Positions 25,234 through 33,869 of a DNA stretch of 64,000 nt are shown piece after piece. The translations under genes and the position numbers were made by a program. Where the stretch lies: assembly GCF_030227115.1 (NCBI RefSeq), contig NZ_JASSUA010000002.1, forward strand, positions 372,001 to 436,000, read 5' to 3'. The notes under the pieces were generated by a model. That model saw nothing but the letters and a program-made list of their open reading frames with translations. It was not told where the DNA came from and did no database searches. The number at the start of each line of letters is the position of its first letter. Within the stretch, counting starts at the first letter, position 1. The stretch is from Marinobacter sp. SS13-12 (GTDB lineage: Bacteria; Pseudomonadota; Gammaproteobacteria; Pseudomonadales; Oleiphilaceae).

Positions 25234-26382
25234 ATGATCCCCAAGACCATGAAAGCGATGCTGCTCACCGGCCACGGTGGCATTGAAAAACTGGAATACA
25301 CCGAAGACGTACCTACCCCCGAACCCGGCGCGGGGGAAGTGCTCGTCCGGGTAACCGCTACTGCCAAGAACAACACCGACCGCAAAGCCCGGGAAGGGCT
25401 TTACCCCACCAAGGAAAAGGGCGAAGTCACCTCTTTCCAGATGGGTGGCTCAGCGACACTGACGTTCCCCAGAATCCAGGGGGCGGACGTCGTAGGCCAT
25501 GTGGTCGCCGTGGGTGAGGGAGTGGACGAGACAAGGATAGGCCAGCGTGGCCTGCTGGATTTCAACCTGTACGCCGATGACCGCCGGGATATCAACCTCA
25601 CCCCGGATTACTACGGCCACGGCGCCGATGGCGGTTTCGCCGAATACATTGCGGTGCCGTCGGACCAGTTCCATCATATCGAGAATACCGAGCTGGCCGA
25701 TGCCGAACTGGCATCCATGGGCATGTGTTCCTATCAGACAGCCCTGCACATGCTCACCTCGGCCAGGGTGAAGGCGGGCGAACATATACTCGTCACGGGT
25801 GCCAGCGGCGGTGTCGGCACCGCCCTGATCCAGCTTTGCCGCATCATCGGTGCCATTCCCTATGCACTGAGCCAGCAGGACAAGGCAGAGGCACTGCTGA
25901 AACTGGGGGCAGCTGCAGTACTGGATCGCTCGGATATGGCCAACTTCACCGACAAGGTTCGTGCCGTGACCGGCGGCCGGCCTATCGATGCAGTGATGGA
26001 CCTGGCCGGCGGCGAGATGACGGACCAGTTCATCGACACCATGATCTTCGACATGAACAGCCGCGACGACTACCCCCGTCTCAGCATTGCCGGCGCCAGC
26101 GCGGGCAATGTCAGCGAAATCATGTGGACCCGGATCTACCTCTACCAGGTACAGGTTTTCGGGGTGTCACACGGCACCCGTGAAGAAGCCGAACAACTGG
26201 TGGCGTGGATCCGCAGCGGCCAGTTAAAGCCGGTGCTGCACGCTGCCTTCAAGCTTTCAGAGCTGCACGAAGCCGAACGCTATTTCGTCAACCGTAACAG
26301 TAACTACCTTGGCAAAATCGTAATTGTTCCGGACGCCCAGTGGGCCGAACACGGCTCCCCTTTTGCCCTGGAGAAAAAATGA
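25234..26382 (+). CDS. Zinc-less quinone oxidoreductase, MDR family
   Basis: A 382-residue medium-chain dehydrogenase/reductase with GroES-like N-terminus (DVPTPEPGAGEVLVRVTATA) and the NADPH motif VTGASGGVGTALIQL. No structural-zinc Cys cluster is seen, so it resembles NADPH:quinone reductases. Its stop overlaps the start of the proline racemase homologue (ATGATG/TGA), so both are coupled and may act on one substrate. ATG 25249 (MKAMLL) is a possible alternative start. Confidence 0.88.
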   Translation: MIPKTMKAMLLTGHGGIEKLEYTEDVPTPEPGAGEVLVRVTATAKNNTDRKAREGLYPTKEKGEVTSFQMGGSATLTFPRIQGADVVGHVVAVGEGVDETRIGQRGLLDFNLYADDRRDINLTPDYYGHGADGGFAEYIAVPSDQFHHIENTELADAELASMGMCSYQTALHMLTSARVKAGEHILVTGASGGVGTALIQLCRIIGAIPYALSQQDKAEALLKLGAAAVLDRSDMANFTDKVRAVTGGRPIDAVMDLAGGEMTDQFIDTMIFDMNSRDDYPRLSIAGASAGNVSEIMWTRIYLYQVQVFGVSHGTREEAEQLVAWIRSGQLKPVLHAAFKLSELHEAERYFVNRNSNYLGKIVIVPDAQWAEHGSPFALEKK

Positions 26383-27425
26383 TGCACCCTGAGCTTAACC
26401 TGCAACTGATGGATACCCACGCCGGCGGCGATGTGAGCCGGATTGTGACGGGCGGTATTATGCAGCTTCCGGGAGCTACGGTACGTGCCCAGATGGAATA
26501 CCTGCGGGACGAGGCAGACGGCTTGCGACGGCTTTTACTTGAGGAACCCTATGGTATTCCCGAAATGTCCGTGGACCTGCTGGTGCCACCGACTGACCCG
26601 GAGGCGGCGGCCGGCTATATCATCATGGAGGTTATGGGGTACCCGATCTATTCCGGTTCAAACACCATATGTACCGCCACGGCGGTACTTGAAGCGGGGA
26701 TCGTGCCGAAGCGGGAGGGTTGGCAAAGCTTCGTGCTTGAAGCCCCGGCGGGCCTGGTTCATATAGACGCCCTTGTACGTGACGGTGTCGTGGAGGCCAT
26801 TACCTGTGGGGGGCTGCCCAGTTATATTCATACCTACCGGGCCAGCATCCATGTTCCTTCAATCGGTGATGTGACCTACAGCGTGGCCTATAGTGGCGGC
26901 TTTTATGCTCTCGTGGATGCGGCAAGCCTGGGGTTCTCCCTGCACCTGAATGAAGAGCGGAAGCTCGCCGAATGCGCCTACCATATTACTGAAGCGATTC
27001 AGGCGGAACGAGGTTTCTCCCACTATACGCTGGGCGATGTGGGGCCGCTGCCCTTCCTCCATTTCATGGGGCCGCTGGAGCAGCTGTCTGATCACTTCTA
27101 TCGCTCCCGGTCAGCCACCTACGTGCATCCAGGCGTGATCTGCCGCAGTACAACGGGCACCGGTACCTCGGCACGGCTTGCGCTGATGAACTACGAGGGC
27201 TTGATCAAGCCGGGGGACCGCCTGGAAACGGTTTCCCTTCGGGAAACCGGGTTCATCGGCAAGTTTACCGGTGTGCGTCAGGAAGGGGATCACGAGGTGG
27301 TGGAAAATACCATCACCGGCAAGAGCTATGTGCTGAGCCGGGCCGACATCATCGTGAACTGTGACGACCCAATGGTGGACTGCGGGGGGCTCACACACAT
27401 TCTGACCAGTGCCCATCCGGAATGA
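26379..27425 (+). CDS. Proline racemase superfamily protein with Ser/Thr in place of both catalytic Cys
   Basis: A 348-residue protein of the proline racemase / hydroxyproline epimerase / trans-3-hydroxyproline dehydratase superfamily: DTHAGGDVSRIV, GYIIMEVMGYPIYSGSN, DGVVEAITCGGLPSYIH and TGTGTSARLALMNYEG. The first catalytic Cys is replaced by Ser92 (SGSN). The second, usually in CGTGTS, is Thr259. A racemase needs two thiols, so a dehydratase or another reaction is more likely. It overlaps the quinone reductase gene by 4 bp. Confidence 0.85.
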   Translation: MMHPELNLQLMDTHAGGDVSRIVTGGIMQLPGATVRAQMEYLRDEADGLRRLLLEEPYGIPEMSVDLLVPPTDPEAAAGYIIMEVMGYPIYSGSNTICTATAVLEAGIVPKREGWQSFVLEAPAGLVHIDALVRDGVVEAITCGGLPSYIHTYRASIHVPSIGDVTYSVAYSGGFYALVDAASLGFSLHLNEERKLAECAYHITEAIQAERGFSHYTLGDVGPLPFLHFMGPLEQLSDHFYRSRSATYVHPGVICRSTTGTGTSARLALMNYEGLIKPGDRLETVSLRETGFIGKFTGVRQEGDHEVVENTITGKSYVLSRADIIVNCDDPMVDCGGLTHILTSAHPE

Positions 27426-27479
27426 CCAACTCGCTGTGGTATTTATCGCAGTAACCCTGCTGGCGGCGACAGCTGGGTG

Positions 27480-29408
27480 TTATTCCCGGCCCGCCCTGAA
27501 ACCGGCCGGGTTGATGTCCAGTTTCTTCAGGCGCGAGGACAGGGTGGTGGGTTTCATGCCCAGCATGGCCGCCGCACCATCGTCACCGAAAACCCGTCCG
27601 TCTGTTGCCGTAAGTGCCCTGATCAGGTTGTTCTTCTCGAGCTCCTGCAGTTCATGCGCCGTCAGTACCTGCGAGCCGGAATGGCGTGGCGGGGGCTCAT
27701 CGGCTGCCGGCCCGGGCGAGGCGTCCCGGCCCGGCAGGTCAAAGTCCAGGTGACGGTCGGCGGTGATCACCTGCCTTTCGATGACATTCTCCAGTTCCCT
27801 GACATTCCCCGGCCAGTGGTATTGCTTGAGGGCTTCCACATCGCTGACCCGCAACGCGAGGCGAGGGCGATTGAACCTCACGCAGGCCCTTTCCAGGAAT
27901 TCCTGGGCCAGCATCGGGATGTCTTCAATGCGCCGACGCAAAGGCACTGATTCGATGGGGAAGACATTGAGCCGGAAATAGAGATCTTCGCGGAAGTGTT
28001 TTTCCTGTACTTCGGCTTTGAGGTCACGATTGGTGGCGGCGATGACACGAACGTTGACGGCCCGGGTGCGGTTCTCGCCGACCCGCTCGAACTGCTGGTC
28101 CTGCAACACCCGAAGCAGCTTGCCCTGTTGCTCCAAAGGAATTTCGCCGACTTCATCGAGGAAGAGTGTACCGCCGTCGGCCAGCTCGAAACGGCCAACC
28201 CGGTCACTGAAAGCGCCGGTGAAGGCTCCTTTTACGTGGCCGAAGAATTCACTCTCGAACAGGTCTTTTGGGATGGCGGCGCAGTTGACCCGTATCAGCG
28301 GCCGGTCCCTGCGGTCACTGGCCTGGTGAATGGCCCGGGCGATGAGCTCCTTGCCGGTGCCGGACTCACCGGTGACCAGCACATTGGCATCGGTGGGTGC
28401 CACCAGGCCGATGCGACGGACAATCCCCTTGATGGCGTCACTCTGCCCGACGATTTCATGGAAGTGGTATTCAGCGCTCAGCTCTTCCTGCAGGTAAGCA
28501 TTTTCGATCTCAAGCCGGTGCTTGAGGTTCTCGACTTCTTCCAGCGCCTGATGCAGTTCCTTCTGCGCCTGCAATCGGGGGGATATGTCGCGGAACACCA
28601 CCACGGCACCGACCGGGTGGCCGTTGTCGATGATGGGCGTGCTGGTGTATTCAACGGGGAAACCCGAACCATCCTTGCGCCAGAACCAGTCCTCGCCGAC
28701 GCGGCGGATGCTGCCATCGCGAAAGGCGGCGTAGATGGGGCAGTCTTTGAGCGGGAACAGTGAGCCATCCTCATGGGAATGATGCACCACCCGATGGATG
28801 ACGCGGCCCATGAGCTCGTCGGCGCGCCAGCCCAGCATGCGCTCGGCCGCGGGGTTCACAAAGGTGGTGCGACCTTCGGCGTCAACGCCATAGATGCCTT
28901 CCCCCACCGCATGGAGGATCAGTTGGTTTTCCCGTTCCATGTCCTTGAACAGCTCGGCCACCCGTCGCCATTCCAGGAGTCCACCCCGGTGGTAATGGTT
29001 GACCTCGTGTCGCTCGCGCAGGGTTCTCAGTAGCTGACGGTCCCGCAACAGGAACAACAGCTGCTGATCTACGGCATCGCCGGCACGGGCTGCTGATATC
29101 TCCAGCTCGATAATACGGCCGTTGCGGTGCTGAAGCGTAAAGTCGCGGCTCCAGGCAGTACCGCGAAACAGGGTTTCCTCAGTAAAGGCGATCAACTGTG
29201 GACGTTGGTCCCGGAAGAGAGCGGTACAGGGCTGGCCCAGAAGCGCCCCCCGGCTGCTGCCCAGCAATTTCGCCATGGCCGTGTTCACCGCCAGAACCGT
29301 GTCCAGGGAGGCATCTACCAACAATGCCGGTTCCGGAAGGTGGTTTACCCAGTTCCCGGATGGCGCATCAGCAGCAGAAATCGTTGTTTCGGTATCGGTA
29401 ACTGGCAT
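27480..29408 (-). CDS. PAS-PAS sigma-54 dependent activator (putative cyanate regulator)
   Basis: A 642-residue bacterial enhancer-binding protein. PAS-like domains lie at about 15-110 and 165-285 ([20 protein letters not shown]). The AAA+ domain (about 320-550) has Walker A GESGTGKE, the sigma-54 contact loop GAFTGA, and Walker B in [14 protein letters not shown] Fis-type HTH ([20 protein letters not shown]) ends the protein. ATG 29408 has GGGAGG 5 nt upstream. It is divergent from the cyanate transporter/cyanase operon, whose promoter region carries a -24/-12 site, so it is its probable activator. Confidence 0.9.
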   Translation of the reverse strand: MPVTDTETTISAADAPSGNWVNHLPEPALLVDASLDTVLAVNTAMAKLLGSSRGALLGQPCTALFRDQRPQLIAFTEETLFRGTAWSRDFTLQHRNGRIIELEISAARAGDAVDQQLLFLLRDRQLLRTLRERHEVNHYHRGGLLEWRRVAELFKDMERENQLILHAVGEGIYGVDAEGRTTFVNPAAERMLGWRADELMGRVIHRVVHHSHEDGSLFPLKDCPIYAAFRDGSIRRVGEDWFWRKDGSGFPVEYTSTPIIDNGHPVGAVVVFRDISPRLQAQKELHQALEEVENLKHRLEIENAYLQEELSAEYHFHEIVGQSDAIKGIVRRIGLVAPTDANVLVTGESGTGKELIARAIHQASDRRDRPLIRVNCAAIPKDLFESEFFGHVKGAFTGAFSDRVGRFELADGGTLFLDEVGEIPLEQQGKLLRVLQDQQFERVGENRTRAVNVRVIAATNRDLKAEVQEKHFREDLYFRLNVFPIESVPLRRRIEDIPMLAQEFLERACVRFNRPRLALRVSDVEALKQYHWPGNVRELENVIERQVITADRHLDFDLPGRDASPGPAADEPPPRHSGSQVLTAHELQELEKNNLIRALTATDGRVFGDDGAAAMLGMKPTTLSSRLKKLDINPAGFRAGRE

Positions 29409-29483
29409 TGGAGCCTCCCGGGCCGCGCTGTCCCGGTGCATGCCGGGAGGGCATGGGAAAAGGAATCAATTGCCGTGCCAATT

Positions 29484-29534
29484 ACGAGATTTCGTGTCAT
29501 ACGCTACGAAATTTCGGGTTCCACGAATATTCGT
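29484..29534. promoter_or_regulatory. Three tandem 12-bp palindromes (putative activator sites)
   Basis: ACGAGATTTCGT (29484-29495), ACGAAATTTCGG (29506-29517) and ACGAATATTCGT (29523-29534) share an ACGANATTTCGT pattern; the last is a perfect palindrome. They lie 70-120 bp upstream of the sigma-54 promoter, where an enhancer-binding protein would bind. The rest of the 314-bp gap shows nothing else clear. Confidence 0.6.
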
Positions 29535-29602
29535 AGTGGTCGTTCGAAGCTGGAATTTCAAGAATGTTCAATAGAAACAGATAGATAAAATTTTACGGAA
29601 AC

Positions 29603-29617
29603 ATGGCACAAACCCTG
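29603..29617 (+). promoter_or_regulatory. Sigma-54 (-24/-12) promoter of the cyanate operon
   Basis: TGGCACAAACCCTGC keeps the invariant GG and GC with the exact spacing of the consensus (TGGCAC-N5-TTGC; one mismatch, C for T in the -12 TTGC). It is 105 bp upstream of the transporter ATG and faces it. Confidence 0.75.
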
Positions 29618-29722
29618 CGATACCCAGAGGCAGACAGTTGCGATTGGTGATGGCGCGACAGGCGTCGAACACCTATAGCGCACCAAACAAGTGCAAAAGA
29701 GCCAAGTTGGGGAGAGCAAGCC

Positions 29723-31141
29723 ATGACAATCAAGAGCCTGGGAAATCCATTTGACGGGGACCAGACCCTCATTCATTCCAAGCAGTGCGGCTGTAACGAC
29801 TGCGCGAGTGCAAAAGCCGGTTCCGGGGCCGGACTGACTGACGTTCCCGAACGGCAGGTCCGGTCGGGCACTGGTCCGCAAGACTCCGAGGCCATGCTGG
29901 ACCGAGCCATCGAGAGTGCTGTTGTTCGCTCGGTATTCGGTCACAACGACCACAGTCGTCGTAGTTTCATGAAACTGATGGGAGCAGGCACCGCCGCCGC
30001 GCTGGTTTCCAGTGTGTTCCCCCTGGACAAGGCCAAGGCGGCCGTCAAAGATTCTCTGGGCAAGCTGGAGAAGACGAAGCTGAACGTTGGCTTTGTCCCG
30101 ATTACCTGTGCCACACCGATCATCATGGCGCACCCCATGGGGTTCTACGAGCGTTACGGCCTGGATGTCACCGTGACCAAAACCGCCGGCTGGGCCGTGG
30201 CCCGGGATAAATCCCTGGCTGGCGAATACGACGCTTCTCACATGCTGACACCCATGCCCCTGGCGATGACCATGGGTGCCGGTTCCATACCCGAGCCTTT
30301 CATTATGCCTGCGGTGGAAAACATCAATGGACAGGCAATCGTTCTGCACGTTGACCACAAGGACAAGCGTGATCCCAAACAGTGGAAAGGGTTCAAATTC
30401 GGGGTGCCATTCGAGTATTCCATGCACAATTTCCTGTTGCGCTACTACCTCGCCGAGAACGGCATAGACCCGGATACCGACGTTCAGATTCGAGTGGTTC
30501 CGCCACCGGAGATGGTTGCCAATCTGCGTGCCGGCAACCTGGACGGCTACCTGTCGCCGGACCCGTTCAACCAGCGTGCGGTCTGGGAGAAAGTGGGTTT
30601 CATCCACATACTCACCAAGGATATCTGGGAAGGGCACCCGTGTTGCGCCTTTGCCTGCAGCCAGAAGTTCGCCACTGAAAACCCCAATACCTATGGCGCC
30701 CTGCTGCGGGCCATCATTGATGCCACCCAGTACTCCAACGTTCCGGAAAACCGCAAGGAAATTTCCGAAGCCATTGCCCCGAAAAACTACCTCAACCAGC
30801 CGGTGCCGGTGATTCAACAGGTGTTGACCGGCCGCTACGCCGATGGCCTGGGCGAAATCCAGAACGTGCCCGACCGTATCGACTTTGACCCCTTCCCCTG
30901 GCACTCCATGGGCGTATGGATACTGACGCAGATGAAGCGTTGGGGCTATATCGAGGGTGATGTGGACTACAAAGGCATTGCCGAGCAGGTCTACCTCGCG
31001 GGTGAAACCGGCAAGCTGATGGAAGAATTGGGTTACAGCGCTCCGACCGAGACCTACAAAACCCACACCATCATGGGCAAGACCTTTGACCCGGCCAGCC
31101 CCGAAGCCTATGCCCGCAGCTTTGCGATCGGGAGGGTATAG
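29723..31141 (+). CDS. NrtA/CmpA-family ABC substrate-binding protein, Tat-exported (putative cyanate)
   Basis: A 472-residue protein. A twin-arginine signal (SRRSFMKLMGAGTAAALV, Arg79-Arg80) is preceded by an unusual 78-residue N-region containing CGCNDC (22-27). The mature part has the NrtA/CmpA pattern (LNVGFVPITCATPIIMAHPMG, FYERYGLDVTV, WKGFKFGVPFEYSMHNFLLR). Family members bind nitrate, bicarbonate or cyanate. Cyanase in the same operon makes cyanate the most likely ligand. GGGGAG precedes the start. Confidence 0.88.
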   Translation: MTIKSLGNPFDGDQTLIHSKQCGCNDCASAKAGSGAGLTDVPERQVRSGTGPQDSEAMLDRAIESAVVRSVFGHNDHSRRSFMKLMGAGTAAALVSSVFPLDKAKAAVKDSLGKLEKTKLNVGFVPITCATPIIMAHPMGFYERYGLDVTVTKTAGWAVARDKSLAGEYDASHMLTPMPLAMTMGAGSIPEPFIMPAVENINGQAIVLHVDHKDKRDPKQWKGFKFGVPFEYSMHNFLLRYYLAENGIDPDTDVQIRVVPPPEMVANLRAGNLDGYLSPDPFNQRAVWEKVGFIHILTKDIWEGHPCCAFACSQKFATENPNTYGALLRAIIDATQYSNVPENRKEISEAIAPKNYLNQPVPVIQQVLTGRYADGLGEIQNVPDRIDFDPFPWHSMGVWILTQMKRWGYIEGDVDYKGIAEQVYLAGETGKLMEELGYSAPTETYKTHTIMGKTFDPASPEAYARSFAIGRV

Positions 31142-31143
31142 CC

Positions 31144-31971
31144 ATGGCCTCGCTGAATGTGCGCGCCGCGCTGTTGTCAGTGAGCTTCCTGATCCTGGTG
31201 CTGGGCGCCTGGGAAATGTCCACCCAGCCGCCGCCGGCCCAGGAAAACATGAGCGAGTACGAAATGCTCATGGGGGGCGCGGACCAGGAGTCCCGGGTGC
31301 CGCCGCCCTCGGCAGTGATCAGGCTGGCCTGGGAGGAACTGTCCAATCCGTTCTATGACGCCGGTGCCAACGACAAGGGTATCGGCATCCAGCTGGGCTA
31401 CTCCGTGTATCGGGTATTGACCGGGTACCTGGCAGCCATGGCCATCGCCTTGCCGATTGGCTTCCTGATCGGCATGTCACCGCTGATGTACAAGGCACTG
31501 AACCCTTACATCCAGGTGCTCAGGCCGATTTCACCCCTGGCATGGATGCCGCTGGCGCTGTTCATTATCCAGGATTCAGATGCCTCCGCGATCTTCGTGA
31601 TCTTTATCTGCTCCATCTGGCCCATGTTGCTGAACACCGCCTTCGGCGTCGCCAATGTGAGGGAAGACTGGATCAACGTCGCCCGCACTCACGAACTGGG
31701 TCACCTGCGTACAGCACTGACGGTTATCCTGCCGGCCGCCGCACCGACCATCCTGACCGGCATGCGGATTTCCATCGGCATCGCCTGGCTGGTCATTGTG
31801 GCCGCGGAAATGCTCGTGGGCGGCACCGGTATTGGCTACTACGTCTGGAACGAGTGGAACAACCTGGACCTGGCCAGTGTGATCTTCTCCATTCTGATGA
31901 TCGGCGTGGTGGGCATGCTGCTGGACCTGGCCCTGGGGAAGGCTCAGCGCCTGGTGGAGTACAAAGAGTGA
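31144..31971 (+). CDS. ABC transporter permease (NrtB/CynB-like)
   Basis: A 275-residue inner-membrane permease of the nitrate/taurine type: about six helices and the EAA-like loop (INVARTHELGHLRTALTVIL, then PAAAPTILTGM). A long periplasmic segment separates the first helix from the rest, as in NrtB. It starts 2 bp after the binding-protein gene. A strong hairpin follows before the ATPase gene. Confidence 0.92.
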   Translation: MASLNVRAALLSVSFLILVLGAWEMSTQPPPAQENMSEYEMLMGGADQESRVPPPSAVIRLAWEELSNPFYDAGANDKGIGIQLGYSVYRVLTGYLAAMAIALPIGFLIGMSPLMYKALNPYIQVLRPISPLAWMPLALFIIQDSDASAIFVIFICSIWPMLLNTAFGVANVREDWINVARTHELGHLRTALTVILPAAAPTILTGMRISIGIAWLVIVAAEMLVGGTGIGYYVWNEWNNLDLASVIFSILMIGVVGMLLDLALGKAQRLVEYKE

Positions 31972-31976
31972 ATGGT

Positions 31977-31999
31977 CCGGCGCCCCTTATTGGCGCCGG
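31977..31999 (+). other. Intercistronic hairpin between permease and ATPase genes
   Basis: CCGGCGCC and GGCGCCGG form a perfect 8-bp stem with a 7-nt loop, without a T-run. Its place within an operon suggests RNA stabilisation or partial attenuation, not a full stop. Confidence 0.5.
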
Positions 32000-32025
32000 C
32001 TTCAACCTCCGAATGGAGATGTGAC

Positions 32026-32919
32026 ATGAGTAAATCATTCCTGGAAGTCGACGGTTTGTCGAAAGTGTATCCGGATGGCCAGGGCGGTGGGCTGACGGTG
32101 TTCGAGGATATCCGCTTCAGCCTGGAGAAAGGTGAATTTGTCTGCATCATCGGCCACTCCGGCTGCGGCAAATCCACTATCCTGAATGTACTCGCCGGCC
32201 TGGATGAGGCCAGTTCGGGCAACCTGGTGATGAACGGCAAGGAAGTAAAAGGCCCGAGCCTGGACCGTGGCGTGGTGTTCCAGAACTACAGCCTGCTGCC
32301 CTGGAAAACCACACTGAACAATATTATGTTCGCCGTCCGCGCGCGCTGGCCGTCCTGGTCGAAAGAGCAGGTGAGGGAGCACAGCGAACGCTACCTGAAA
32401 ATGGTGGGCCTGGACCACGCACTCGACCGCAAACCATCCCAGCTGTCCGGTGGCATGCGCCAGCGGGTGAGCATCGCCCGGGCTTTCGCCACGCAGCCCG
32501 AACTGTTGCTGCTGGATGAGCCCTTCGGAGCGCTGGACGCGCTGACCCGTGGCGTGATCCAGGACGAACTGGTCAAGATCTGGGAAGAAACCCGCCAGAC
32601 CGTGTTCATGATCACCCACGATGTGGACGAGGCCATTCTGTTGTCCGACCGCATCTTCCTGATGTCCAACGGCCCCAACGCGCGCATTGCCGAGAGCGTC
32701 AAAGTGGACGTGCCCCATCCACGCTCCCGCGCCACCATTTTCCAGAACCCCGCCTACCACAAAACCCGCGATTACCTGGTGGATTTCCTGGTCAATCGCA
32801 GTGGCGCAGCGCTGCCCGAGGATGATGGCAGCCCGAAATTCGTTGAACCGGCGAAGGGTATGGCCAAGCCGGCCCCGACACCACCAGAAGAATCTGCCGC
32901 AAAAGCGGTTAATGCCTGA
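32026..32919 (+). CDS. ABC transporter ATP-binding protein (NrtD/CynD-like)
   Basis: A 297-residue ATPase: Walker A GHSGCGKST, Q-loop VVFQNYSLLPW, signature LSGGMRQR, Walker B LLLLDEPFGALD and H-loop MITHDVDEA. It matches the nitrate/cyanate/taurine subfamily. The C-terminal tail is Pro/Ala-rich and looks unstructured. ATG 32026 (GGAGATGTGAC upstream) replaces an earlier in-frame codon. It energises the permease and feeds cyanate to cyanase. Confidence 0.93.
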   Translation: MSKSFLEVDGLSKVYPDGQGGGLTVFEDIRFSLEKGEFVCIIGHSGCGKSTILNVLAGLDEASSGNLVMNGKEVKGPSLDRGVVFQNYSLLPWKTTLNNIMFAVRARWPSWSKEQVREHSERYLKMVGLDHALDRKPSQLSGGMRQRVSIARAFATQPELLLLDEPFGALDALTRGVIQDELVKIWEETRQTVFMITHDVDEAILLSDRIFLMSNGPNARIAESVKVDVPHPRSRATIFQNPAYHKTRDYLVDFLVNRSGAALPEDDGSPKFVEPAKGMAKPAPTPPEESAAKAVNA

Positions 32920-32949
32920 AAGCAACCATTGTCACAAGAGGAAATGATC

Positions 32950-33393
32950 ATGATGAACAAAGAACTGATGACCGCAAGAATCCTGGAAGCCAAAGTCGGT
33001 AAAGGCATGACCTGGGAAGCCATTGCCGAGTCCATCGGCATGTCGCCGGTGTTTACCACATCCGTGTGTTTCGGCATGAACAGTTTTTCCGAAGACAAGG
33101 CCTTTGCCCTGTGTGAAACCCTCGGCCTCGACAAGGACGTAGCGCAGGCCCTGCAGGATTTCCCGAAGAAATCCTGGGACGGCGGCGTTCCCCAGGACCC
33201 GCTGATCTATCGTCTTTACGAGGTGGTCGGCGTATACGGCGACACCATGAAAGCGCTGATCCATGAAAAATTCGGCGACGGCATCATGAGCGCCATAGAC
33301 TTCACGATGGACATCGAAAAGGAAGAAAATCCCAAGGGCGACCGTGTCGTGGTCACCATGAACGGGAAATTCCTGCCCTATAAGGCCTGGTGA
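32950..33393 (+). CDS. cynS: Cyanate hydratase (cyanase)
   Basis: A 147-residue protein with an N-terminal HTH-like domain and the cyanase catalytic triad Arg88, Glu91 and Ser114 (IYRLYEVVG; GIMSAIDF), with the same spacing as Arg96-Glu99-Ser122 in E. coli. It converts cyanate and bicarbonate to CO2 and ammonia (via carbamate), detoxifying cyanate and supplying nitrogen. GAGG lies 8 nt before this ATG; in-frame ATG 32944 is an alternative. It is the last gene of the operon. Confidence 0.96.
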   Translation: MMNKELMTARILEAKVGKGMTWEAIAESIGMSPVFTTSVCFGMNSFSEDKAFALCETLGLDKDVAQALQDFPKKSWDGGVPQDPLIYRLYEVVGVYGDTMKALIHEKFGDGIMSAIDFTMDIEKEENPKGDRVVVTMNGKFLPYKAW

Positions 33394-33405
33394 TCTTTGT
33401 TAGCT

Positions 33406-33585
33406 TGGGAGTTGCCTGCTTTGTAGCCTGAGGTTTCGGGGGCGGGCTTGCGGGGTGGCATCTGTATTTTTTTGGAAAAAGAACTCGCTTCGCTCAGACA
33501 TCTTTTTCTGGCAAAAAATCCAGATACCTCCACCCCCCGTACCTGCCCGCAAACCCTAAGGCTACGAACAAGAGGGCAACTCCAA
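33406..33585. repeat. Large imperfect inverted repeat between cynS and ilvM
   Basis: The outer arms, about 33408-33478 and 33510-33584, are roughly 70% complementary (GGAGTTGCC, GTAGCC, GGGGTGG and ATCTG-T-run blocks pair). The centre has an inner stem GAAAAAGA/TCTTTTTC. It sits between convergent genes and could act as a two-way terminator or be a dispersed repeat. Confidence 0.6.
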
Positions 33586-33590
33586 ATGCC

Positions 33591-33869
33591 TCAGGCCATC
33601 TGAGACCGAACAGCCGCAGCCTGACCAAGGGCGACCTCAGCCACGGTATGCAGCTTCTCCAGTTGGGACTGGAGCATGGTGATGGGGCGGGTGCCTTCAA
33701 GGGTCAGGGCGATATCCAGGTGCTCCCCTGCGGACTCCACTGCCATGGTGGCGATGCGGAAGCCGCGGATGCGGACTACCTGGCACAGGCGCTCCAGGGC
33801 GGCGGCTTCCCGGGACATGCGGCAGTTGAGGGTGTAACTCGGCATTGAGATATCCGCTTGCGGGGTCAT
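33591..33869 (-). CDS. ilvM: Acetolactate synthase small subunit (ACT domain)
   Basis: A 92-residue protein. The core YTLNCRMSREAAALERLCQV, VRIRGFRIATMAVE and LHTVAEVALGQ fits the IlvM-type ACT regulatory subunit. It binds the large subunit and affects valine feedback. Its start overlaps the ilvG stop by 4 bp (ATGA), so both are made together under the upstream attenuator. Confidence 0.88.
   Translation of the reverse strand: MTPQADISMPSYTLNCRMSREAAALERLCQVVRIRGFRIATMAVESAGEHLDIALTLEGTRPITMLQSQLEKLHTVAEVALGQAAAVRSQMA

Noticed and set aside
29558..31066. A 502-codon open frame on the minus strand opposite the cyanate binding-protein gene
   Set aside because: Antisense shadow of a clear NrtA/CmpA gene in GC-rich DNA; its sequence has no domain pattern and no ribosome site.
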